DNA from: Variovorax sp. E3
Lineage (GTDB): Bacteria; Pseudomonadota; Gammaproteobacteria; Burkholderiales; Burkholderiaceae_C
DNA length: 64,000 nt
Assembly (NCBI RefSeq): GCF_016082275.1
Contig: NZ_MOWM01000006.1
Location: 61,665-125,664 of the forward strand
Direction: 5' to 3'
A program made the position numbers and the translations under genes. Each line of letters begins with the position of its first letter. Position 1 is the stretch's first letter. Positions 56,759-64,000 of this stretch are shown here, piece by piece. The notes under the pieces were generated by a model, which worked only from the letters and a program-made list of their open reading frames with translations, searched no databases and was not told the origin of the DNA.

Positions 56759-57778
56759 GTGCCATCCCACCACCCGATTTCGGCGTTGCCATCCTCTTCG
56801 AGGGTGGCTTGCGTGGGGTCAAATGATCCCTTTCTCCAGTCTCGGATCCTCCCGGATTGGAAGCAGGACTACACCCAGTTGTCGTGCGGAAGCTTCAAGG
56901 GAGGGGTTGCTCGCGCCTCTCTTGACGGAGTGCAGGTGTTCCGCGAATGGATCAATCAATCCGTGGACCAGCGCGCTGCCGCCGACAGCGATATCTTCAT
57001 GGTCGGCGTGACCCTTCATCAGGGCGCCAGTTCCTGGCAGCACCGGGAGATGCGCGCTGACTCGCTGTTCATCTTGCGACCTGGAGAGGAGGCACGCTTT
57101 CGGGCGACGTCCGACAACGACATCCTGGCTGCAACCATCGATGCATCGCTGCTGGAGACCCTTTCCCAGGGCCTCTACGGAACAGGCACGAGTGAGCTGA
57201 TGGGCGGCGCGTCCATTCTTCGGCGCGATCATGAAGCTTTCGACCGGTACAAGTCGTTGTTGCTCAGTGCGTTGGGCTCGGCTGTACGACACCCCGAGCG
57301 GGTGGATGGCGAGTACGCAAGGCTCCAACTATCGGAGGAGATCGCAATTGCGGCCCTTCAGGCGATGGGTAGCCTGTCTGCCGGGTCGACACATGCCGCG
57401 CAAGATCACAGGGTGCATCGAGCGCTTGTGGATCGAGCGCGCGCGTTCATCCTCGATCATCCGTCCGGCAATCCGACGGTGGCACAGTTGTGCGAGCACC
57501 TGCGGATGAGCCCGCGCGGATTGCACGACGCATTTGTCCAGGTGCTCGGGGTCAATCCAAGCACATACATCCGTCAAGTCCGGCTGCATCAAGCGCGCAG
57601 GGAGATCGCGAGGGGTGTTCTGGGCGTATCCGATGCGGCGCTTCGATGGGGGTTCTGGCATCTTGGAATGTTCTCCCGCTACTACAAGAGACAGTTTGGC
57701 GAACTGCCCTCGGACACGCGGCGCAATCCGCCCGGTTTGGCGCTGCGAGCGTGGCCGTCCGCCAGTCCGACCGATTGA
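56759..57778 (+). CDS. AraC-family transcriptional regulator
   Basis: 339 residues from a GTG at 56759 with AGAGGAG nine bases upstream. An N-terminal cupin-like or helical sensing region (HQGASSWQHREMRADSLFIL) is followed by a C-terminal double helix-turn-helix, DHPSGNPTVAQLCEHLRMSP ... AALRWGFWHLGMFSRYYKRQ, of the EutR/GadX style. It stands alone between the LysR and RraA-like genes; its target is not evident. Confidence 0.85.
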   Translation: MPSHHPISALPSSSRVACVGSNDPFLQSRILPDWKQDYTQLSCGSFKGGVARASLDGVQVFREWINQSVDQRAAADSDIFMVGVTLHQGASSWQHREMRADSLFILRPGEEARFRATSDNDILAATIDASLLETLSQGLYGTGTSELMGGASILRRDHEAFDRYKSLLLSALGSAVRHPERVDGEYARLQLSEEIAIAALQAMGSLSAGSTHAAQDHRVHRALVDRARAFILDHPSGNPTVAQLCEHLRMSPRGLHDAFVQVLGVNPSTYIRQVRLHQARREIARGVLGVSDAALRWGFWHLGMFSRYYKRQFGELPSDTRRNPPGLALRAWPSASPTD

Positions 57779-57925
57779 AGTTGATCGGGAAAGGCCTCGT
57801 CACTCGAGGCCCCGTTCGCCTTGTCTGATCGATCTTCGAGTGAAGGGCAAAGCGCTTGGGCGCGACAGCGCACCCAGCCCCCCGGGGCAACGTGGGATGA
57901 GCGGGATGAGCGGGCGCGCGCAGTG

Positions 57926-58596
57926 TCAGTTGGCGCAGCGCGCTTCCAGCGCATCCAGAAAAGACCGGTCCCACCGTCCTTCCTTCATGGCCTGTATCGT
58001 CCGCGCCTCCGTGGCCAGGTGCGCGCGGGCTTTCTCGATCAGCAGCTCGGCTTCGTCGCGCGCGAAGGCCATCAGGCCGTCCTGGTCGCCGACCACGATG
58101 TCGCCGGGGTTCACCACCATGCCGCCCACCGACACGGGCACGTTGATTTCGCCGGGGCCGTCCTTGTACGGGCCGCGGTGGTTCACGCCGCGCGCGTACA
58201 CCGGAAAGTCGCGCTCGCGGATCTCGGCCACGTCGCGAATGGCGCCGTCGAGCACCACGCCCACGGTGCCGATGGTCGCGGCATAGAACGACAGGATGCC
58301 GCCGATCACCGCGTTCGTCACGTCGCCGCCCGCATCGATCACGAGCACGTCGCCGGGGCGGCAGAACTCGAGGCCCGCATCATCGTGAAGTTGTCGCCGC
58401 CGCGTGTTTTCACGGTCACGGCCGTGCCCGCCATGGTCTTGTGTCCGGGGCGGTGGTAAGGCTGCAGGCCGACGCTGCCGATGTTGCGGTGCATGTTGTC
58501 GCTCAGCGCGGCGACCGGAATGTCGTGGAGCGCGGCGATGACGGCCGGCGCCACTTGCGGGGCCGAGGGGTTCTTGCGGATGGCGTTGTAGGGCAT
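57926..58596 (-). CDS. RraA-family protein (second in window), one-base frameshift
   Basis: About 223 residues after repair. GAGGA precedes the ATG at 58596. It has IPVAALSDNMHRNIGSVGLQ, VLVIDAGGDVTNAVIGGILS, VGVVLDGAIRDVAEIRERDF (metal and substrate Arg-Asp) and GMVVNPGDIVVGDQDGLMAF. One G is missing near 58375 in a G run; restoring it gives MMRGLEFCRPGDV. It is closer to hydroxy-oxoadipate aldolases and dimethylmenaquinone-methyltransferase-like proteins than to E. coli RraA. The aminotransferase gene lies just upstream in the genome (downstream on this strand comes nothing). Confidence 0.82.
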
Positions 58597-58637
58597 GGGG
58601 TTCGTCCTCGGTAGTTCAGGCACAGGAGCGGGGCGCT

Positions 58638-59845
58638 TCAGCGAAGGGCGGCCACGGCCCGCGCGATGCGCGTGCAGCCTTCTTCCAGCGTTTCGATGGC
58701 GGTGGCGATGGAGAGACGGAAGTAGGGCGACAGCCCATACGCGGTGCCTGCAACCACGGCCACGCCTTCGCTTTCGAGCAGGTACATCACGACGTCGCCG
58801 TCTTCGTCCAGGCGCTTGCCTTGCGGCGTGGTCTTGCCGATCAGGCGCCGCAGTGGATGTACAGGTAGAAGGCCCCGGGCGGCGCGGTGCAATGCAGGCC
58901 GGGGATGCCGTTGACGAGCGCCAGGGTGCGGTCGCGGCGCTGTTTGTAGATCGCCACGCTTTCGGCCACGAAGCTCTGGTCGCCGTTGAGCGCGGCCGCC
59001 GCCGCGGCCTGGCTCACCGAGCAGCAGTTGCCGGTGGACTGCGACAGCAGCGTGTCCAGCGCCTTGACCAGGTCGGCCGGACCGGCCGCATAGCCGATGC
59101 GCCAGCCCGTCATCGCATAGGTCTTCGACACGCCGTTGACGACCAGCGTGCGCTCGCGCAGCGCGGGCGCCGCCGCGAGGATGTGCGGCGTCGCCTCGCC
59201 GTCGAAGCGGATGTGCTCGTAGATGTCGTCGGTCATCACCATCACGTGCGGATGGCGCTCCAGCACCTGGGCCAGCGCGCGGTACTCGGCGCCCGTGTAG
59301 CTGGCGCCGGTCGGGTTGCTGGGCGAGTTGATCAGCAGCCAGCGCGTGCGCGGCGTGATGGCCGATTCAAGCTGCGCGGGCGTCAGCTTGAAGCCGTCGG
59401 TTTCGGGGCAGGCCACGGTGACCGGCGTGCCTTCGCAGGCCAGCACCATGTCCGGGTACGACACCCAATACGGCGCGGGAATGATCACCTCGTCGCCCGG
59501 CTCCAGCGTGACGGCGAAGGCGTTGTAGATCGCGCTCTTGGCGCCGCTGGTGGCGATGATCTCGTTCATCGCATAGCGCAGGCCGTTCTCGCGCTCGAGC
59601 TTGGCGGCGATGGCCTGGCGCAGCTCCACCGTGCCGGCCATCAGGGTGTAACGTGTCGCGCCTTTCTCGATGGCGGCCGCGGCGGCCTGGCGGATGTGGG
59701 GCGGCGTGTCGAAGTCGGGCTCGCCCACCACGAGGTTCACGATCGACCTGCCCTGGCGTCGCAACTCGTTGGCGCGGTCGGCGGCGGAGGTGCTGGGCGA
59801 GGGCTTGATGCGCCGCACGCGGGCGGCAATGCGGGAGGGCGTCAC
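58638..59845 (-). CDS. PLP-dependent class I aminotransferase (aspartate type), one-base frameshift
   Basis: About 402 residues after repair, from a GTG at 59845 with AGGA upstream. It has SIVNLVVGEPDFDTPPHI, INSPSNPTGASYTG, DDIYEHIRFDG (cofactor Asp/Tyr) and VNGVSKTYAMTGWRIGYAAG, which contains the PLP lysine. One base is missing near 58848, joining YLYIHC to LIGKTTPQGKRLDEDGD. It transfers an amino group between an amino acid and a 2-oxo acid. The RraA-like gene follows after 41 bases, so the two may form a short catabolic operon whose aldol substrate comes from a transaminated acid. Confidence 0.87.
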
Positions 59846-60007
59846 TTGTCTTCCTGGGTTGGCGATGGCATGGACCGAACGGTACGCACATCGACCACGC
59901 GAGGCCAAGACGAGATTGCACTGGTTGTATAGGCGCAGCTTATGGTGACCCCCGATGGCTGCCGCGCGGAGGCAGTGCTAGGCTTGGCTTTTGCTTGGGG
60001 ACAAGGC

Positions 60008-60945
60008 GTGAACCTGCGACGCCTCAAATATTTCGTGAAGATCGTGGACATCGGCAGCCTCACGCAGGCGGCCGAGGTCCTTTTCATCGCCCAGCCGGCG
60101 CTGAGCCAGCAACTGGCCACGCTGGAGGGCGAGGTGCGCCAGCAGCTGCTCGTGCGCACCAAGCGCGGCGTGACGCCGACCGAGGCCGGCAAGGTGCTGT
60201 ACCGGCATGCGCAGATCATCCTGCGCCAGTGCGAGCAGGCGCGCGTGGACATGGAAGCGGCCGGCCAGGGGCTCTCGGGCCAGGTGTCGGTGGGGCTTGC
60301 GCCCGGCACGGCGGCCTCCGCGCTCTCGCTGCCGCTTCTGCGTACCGTGCGCGCCCGCCACCCCGGCATCCTGCTTTACCTGAACGAGAACTACGGCACC
60401 ACGCTGAGCGAGCTCATCATGAACGGCCGCATGGACCTGGCCGTCCTGTATGGCGACAAGGCGATCCACGGCCTGAGCTTCACGCCGCTGCTCGAGGAGC
60501 CGCTGTTCCTGGTCGGGCCGGCCGCCACGCCGGCGCCCGCGCAGCCCGTGAAGCTGACCGACCTGCGCGACATCGAACTCTTTTTGCCGCGTCCCTACAA
60601 CGTGGTGCGCAAGCTGGTCGATGCGGCCTTCGTGCGCGCGGGCATGGTGCCGCGCGTGGTGGCCGAGATCGAATCGGCCTTCACGCTGACCGCGGCCATC
60701 GCCGACGGGCTGGGCGCGACCATCCTGCCGGCGTCGATGGCGCGTGAAGTGGTGGCGTCCTGCGGCGCCTGGCAGTGCCAGATCGTCGAGCCGGTCATCG
60801 AGCGCCGCTGGCGCTGTGCCAATCGGACCACCTGCCGCTGTCGGAGCCCGCGCAGGCGGTCAAGAGCATCCTGCTGGAGCTCGTGGTCGATCTTGCCGGC
60901 ACCTTCGCGGCCACGCCCGAGCCCGAGCTGGCCGTGCTGTCGTAA
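60008..60945 (+). CDS. LysR-family transcriptional regulator (Nac-like), one-base frameshift
   Basis: About 312 residues from a GTG at 60008. NLRRLKYFVKIVDIGSLTQA and QPALSQQLATLEGEVRQQLL are the DNA-binding part, of the Nac/Cbl branch. The frame is lost near 60806; one added C gives ERPLALCQSDHLPLSEPAQA and the stop at 60943-60945. It diverges from the aminotransferase gene and precedes the accB/accC/pxp genes, so either may be its target. Confidence 0.85.
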
Positions 60946-61104
60946 CGCGCCGTCGCACGGGGCGTCATAAGCCGACCTTATCCCGGCACAGTCATTCCGT
61001 CTTGGGCTTTGTGCCCGCGGCCCGTTACCTTTCATGCCTGCCGTTATGCGTTCGCGGAACGCGTCGGTCACCAAGGATGTTCTGTCGCCACAGACAGGCC
61101 CGGC

Positions 61105-61533
61105 ATGAAGCAGGAACAGATCAAGACGCTCATCGACGCACTCGCCGCCTCGGACCTCGCGCAGCTGGAGTACAGCGAAGACGGCAGCACGCTGCGGCTG
61201 GTGAAGCAATCGGCGTTGAAGTCCGCGCCCGCGGTGCGCGGCCCGGCGGTTGCGCGCAGGGCGCCCGTCGCGATGCCGGTGCAACCGGCGCCTGCCGCCG
61301 CGGCCGAATGCCTCGCGCCACTCTACGGCGTGGTGCATTTGCAGCCGACACCCGGCGAGCCGCCCTTCGTGCAGCCGGGGCAGGCCGTCGAGGCCGGACA
61401 AGTGCTCTGCGTGATCGAGGCCATGAAAATGTTCAACGAAGTCCGCGCGGACGCCGCCGCCACCGTGCTGGCCGTGCTGGTTCGTTCGGGCCAGGAAGTG
61501 GACGCAGGCCAGCCCCTGTTCCGCTTCGGCTGA
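61105..61533 (+). CDS. Biotin carboxyl carrier protein (AccB-like)
   Basis: 142 residues. A short helical N-terminus and Ala/Pro linker lead to the biotinyl domain, with [11 protein letters not shown]; the biotinylated lysine is residue 108. Its position ahead of accC and the 5-oxoprolinase-type genes pxpB and pxpC is a recurrent arrangement. The carboxylase may therefore serve the hydrolysis of 5-oxoproline or a related lactam rather than fatty-acid synthesis. Confidence 0.9.
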   Translation: MKQEQIKTLIDALAASDLAQLEYSEDGSTLRLVKQSALKSAPAVRGPAVARRAPVAMPVQPAPAAAAECLAPLYGVVHLQPTPGEPPFVQPGQAVEAGQVLCVIEAMKMFNEVRADAAATVLAVLVRSGQEVDAGQPLFRFG

Positions 61534-61549
61534 AGGAAGGCGCTGCGCG

Positions 61550-62902
61550 ATGTTCGATTCCGTCCTCATTGCCAACCGCGGCGAGATCGCCTTGCGCATC
61601 CTTCGCGCCTGCCGTGGCCTGGGCCTCAAGACCGTGGTCGCGCATTCCGAGGCCGACCGCGACGCGAGCTACGTCGCGCAGGCCGACCAGGCGCTGTGCA
61701 TCGGGCCGTCGGCGCCGGGGCAGAGCTACCTGAACCAGGCCGCGATCCTGTTCGCCGCCGAAGTCAGCGGCGCGCAGGCCGTCCATCCGGGCTACGGTTT
61801 CCTGTCGGAGAACGCAGCCTTTGCCGCGCGCGTCGAGCAGGCCGGCCTTGTCTTCATCGGCCCCAGCGCCGCCTGCATCCGCGTCATGGGCGACAAGGTC
61901 TCGGCCAAGCGCGCGATGCGCAAGGCCGGCGTGCCCTGTGTGCCGGGGCCTGACGAAGCATTGCCGCAAGACCCGGCCGCCGTGCAGGCCCTCGCGCGCC
62001 ACATCGGCTACCCGGTGATCGTGAAGGCCGCGGGCGGCGGTGGCGGGCGCGGCATGCGCGTGGTGCACGACGAGGCCGCGCTGCTGGATGCAATGGCGCT
62101 GACACGTGAAGAAGCGCGCCAGGCCTTCGGCAATCCCGAGGTCTACATCGAGAAATTCCTGCTGCATCCGCGCCACGTCGAGATCCAGGTTCTGGCCGAC
62201 AGCCACGGCAACGCCGTGTGGCTGGGCAGCCGCGACTGCTCGCTGCAGCGCCGCCACCAGAAGGTGATCGAGGAAGCGCCCGCGCCCGGCATCGACGACG
62301 CGCTGACGGCCGAGGTGGGCGAGCGCTGCGCGGCCGCCTGCCGGCAGATCGGGTACTGCGGCGTCGGCACCTTCGAGTTTCTCTACGAGAAGGGCGCCTT
62401 CTACTTCATCGAGATGAACACCCGCCTGCAGGTCGAGCACCCGGTGACCGAGATGACCGCCGGCATCGACATCGTGCAGCAGCAGCTGCGCATGGCGCGC
62501 GGCGAGCGCCTTGCGTTGACACAGCGCGAGGTGCGGTGCCAGGGCCACGCGATCGAGTGCCGCATCAACGCCGAGAACCCGGACACCTTTGCGCCCGCGC
62601 CGGGGCGCATCACCGGCTGGCAGGTGCCGGGCGGTTTCGGCGTGCGCGTCGATTCGCACGCCAACGCCGGCTACCGCGTGCCGCCTTACTACGACTCGAT
62701 GATCGCCAAGCTGATCGTGCACGGCAGCTCGCGCACCGATGCGCTGGCCCGCATGCGCCTTGCGCTCGACGAGATGCGCGTCGACGGCATCGCGACCAAC
62801 GTGCCCCTGCACCGCGAACTGCTGCGCGACGAGGGTTTTGCCGCTGGCGGCGTGGACATCCACCACCTCGAACGCTGGCTGCGGCAAAGGAGCGCGGCGT
62901 GA
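61550..62902 (+). CDS. Biotin carboxylase (AccC-like)
   Basis: 450 residues: [40 protein letters not shown] (ATP-grasp loop), [37 protein letters not shown] and the bicarbonate-site Arg region. Carboxylates the biotin on the AccB-like protein encoded 16 bases upstream. Its stop overlaps the pxpB start (GTGA). Confidence 0.94.
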   Translation: MFDSVLIANRGEIALRILRACRGLGLKTVVAHSEADRDASYVAQADQALCIGPSAPGQSYLNQAAILFAAEVSGAQAVHPGYGFLSENAAFAARVEQAGLVFIGPSAACIRVMGDKVSAKRAMRKAGVPCVPGPDEALPQDPAAVQALARHIGYPVIVKAAGGGGGRGMRVVHDEAALLDAMALTREEARQAFGNPEVYIEKFLLHPRHVEIQVLADSHGNAVWLGSRDCSLQRRHQKVIEEAPAPGIDDALTAEVGERCAAACRQIGYCGVGTFEFLYEKGAFYFIEMNTRLQVEHPVTEMTAGIDIVQQQLRMARGERLALTQREVRCQGHAIECRINAENPDTFAPAPGRITGWQVPGGFGVRVDSHANAGYRVPPYYDSMIAKLIVHGSSRTDALARMRLALDEMRVDGIATNVPLHRELLRDEGFAAGGVDIHHLERWLRQRSAA

Positions 62903-63567
62903 TCGCACAACAGCCATCGATCAGCCTGCTGGGCACGACCGCACTGATCTTCGAAGCACCCGGCGAGATGAACCTCAGCTCGCAGCAGCGCATCTGGGCG
63001 CTGGCGAACGAAACCCGGGCCTGGCCGGAGATTCGCGAAGCCGTGCCGGGCATGAACAACCTGATGCTGACCTTCGTGCGCCCGCCGCGCGGCCTCGATG
63101 CCCTGAAGGCGCTGGAAGCGCGCCTGCGCCATGCATGGGACGCGGCTGTCGCGCTGCCGCGCGAAGGCCGCGTGGTCGAGCTGCCCGTGGTCTACGGCGG
63201 TGAGGGCGGCCCGCACATGGCCGACGTGGTGGCGCACACGGGCCTGAGCGTCGAGCAGATCGTCGAGCTGCACAGCGCGCCGCTGTACCCGGTGTATGCC
63301 CTGGGCAGCCACCCCGGCTACTGCTACCTGGGCGGCATGGATGCGCGCATCGCCACGCCGCGCCGCAAGGTGCCGGTGCTGAGCATTCCGGGCGGCGCGG
63401 TGTCGATCGGCGGCGCGCAGACCGGCGTGTCGGCCTCTGCGGGGCCCAGCGGCTGGAATACCATCGGCAGCACCGCGATGTCCTTCTTCGACCCGGCGCA
63501 GGACCCGCCCGCGATGCTGCAGCCGGGCGACATGATCCGTTTTCGCGTGGAGGGTATCGTCCGATGA
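62899..63567 (+). CDS. pxpB: 5-oxoprolinase subunit PxpB (KipI family)
   Basis: 222 residues from a GTG overlapping the accC stop. [40 protein letters not shown] and [20 protein letters not shown] sequence ([14 protein letters not shown]) are KipI/PxpB signatures. It acts with PxpC and PxpA in ATP-dependent ring opening of 5-oxoproline. Its stop overlaps the pxpC start (ATGA). Confidence 0.9.
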   Translation: MIAQQPSISLLGTTALIFEAPGEMNLSSQQRIWALANETRAWPEIREAVPGMNNLMLTFVRPPRGLDALKALEARLRHAWDAAVALPREGRVVELPVVYGGEGGPHMADVVAHTGLSVEQIVELHSAPLYPVYALGSHPGYCYLGGMDARIATPRRKVPVLSIPGGAVSIGGAQTGVSASAGPSGWNTIGSTAMSFFDPAQDPPAMLQPGDMIRFRVEGIVR

Positions 63568-64000
63568 TCGAAGTGCTTTCCTCGGCCGCGCTCGCCACCG
63601 TGCAGGACCTGGGGCGCACCGGCAGCCTGCGCTGGGGTGTCGGCACCTCGGGCGCCATGGACAACCTCTCGCTTGCCGCTGGCAACCTGCTGCTGGGCAA
63701 TGCGCTGGGCGCGGCCGCCATCGAAGTGCCGGTGTTTCCGTTCAAGGTGCGCTTCGATGAAGACCGCGCATTCGCGCTGACCGGCGCCGATTGCGCGGCC
63801 CGGCTGGACGACCAACCGCTGCTGCCCTGGTGGGTTCACCAGGCGCGGGCCGGGCAGGTGCTGACGCTGGGCCTGCCCCGGGGGGGCGCGCAGCGCGGCA
63901 GCCGCGCCATGCTGTGCCTGGCCGGCGGGGTCGACGTGCCCGAAGTGCTGGGCTCACGCAGCACCCAGCTGCGCGGCGCCTTCGGCGGCCATGAAGGGCG
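63564..64000 (+). CDS. pxpC: 5-oxoprolinase subunit PxpC (KipA family), cut by the window end
   Basis: The first 145 residues: [53 protein letters not shown] and LCLAGGVDVPEVLGSRST, the KipA/PxpC pattern. It continues beyond the window, where pxpA would be expected. Confidence 0.9.
   Translation, partial: MIEVLSSAALATVQDLGRTGSLRWGVGTSGAMDNLSLAAGNLLLGNALGAAAIEVPVFPFKVRFDEDRAFALTGADCAARLDDQPLLPWWVHQARAGQVLTLGLPRGGAQRGSRAMLCLAGGVDVPEVLGSRSTQLRGAFGGHEG

Noticed and set aside
1..64000. CRISPR arrays, tRNA or rRNA genes, prophage or plasmid replication genes
   Set aside because: I looked for spaced repeats, tRNA cloverleaf ends and hallmark proteins on both strands and found none.

Overview
The window is GC-rich (roughly two thirds G+C) and looks like the chromosome of a betaproteobacterium of the Burkholderiales, most likely a Comamonadaceae such as Variovorax or a relative. 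The grounds are two Bug-type (TctC-like) solute receptors, RraA and amidase catabolic genes, many LysR regulators, an acetyl-CoA-carboxylase-like plus 5-oxoprolinase cluster, and IS21, IS3 and IS66 debris. I saw no rRNA, tRNA or CRISPR. Many otherwise well-conserved genes are broken by exactly one missing base, usually in a short G or C run. I read these mainly as sequence errors and annotate such genes as single CDSs with the break noted.

Layout. (1) 1-7803, minus: an envelope-spanning uptake operon: TonB-dependent receptor, exbB, two exbD, tonB, ABC binding protein, ATPase and permease. It diverges from a ROK regulator (7980-9152), followed by a secreted DUF6528-like protein, an exported glycerophosphodiester phosphodiesterase, a parvulin-type isomerase and an anchored protein. 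A near-identical 30-bp element stands before three of these transcription units. (2) 13.5-15.6 kb: an IS21 remnant. (3) 15.76-20.4 kb: a secreted Rhs/YD-repeat protein ending in a phospholipase-A2-like domain, with a small overlapping membrane protein as candidate immunity factor. (4) 20.5-21.4 kb: IS66 and regulator scraps. (5) 21.5-33.0 kb: a LacI-controlled catabolic operon with a YihT-like aldolase, a sugar ABC importer, a YihV-like kinase, an SDR, an aldehyde dehydrogenase, a tartrate-dehydrogenase-like enzyme and a class II aldolase. It resembles sulfoglycolysis (sulfo-EMP) but has no isomerase or glycosidase in view. (6) 33.1-39.2 kb: a DUF427 protein, a LysR regulator and a divergent RraA/amidase/Bug/Bug operon. 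(7) 39.5-43.4 kb: a gene graveyard with a tannase tail, a second IS21 fragment split by a complete IS3 element, and transporter and reductase scraps. (8) 43.9-49.2 kb, minus: a flavin-centred operon (FMN reductase, RibBA, truncated dodecin, GST, aldehyde dehydrogenase, LLM monooxygenase). It is followed by a CitF-like gene, an alcohol dehydrogenase and a family III CoA-transferase. (9) 53.7-57.8 kb: a flavin reductase fused to a LysR effector domain, an NTF2-like protein, and LysR and AraC regulators. (10) 57.9-64 kb: an RraA-like protein, an aminotransferase, a Nac-like LysR, accB, accC, pxpB and partial pxpC.

Functionally, the window is a set of small-molecule uptake and catabolism modules, each beside its own regulator. 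Between them lie IS-rich joints where older genes have been cut up.
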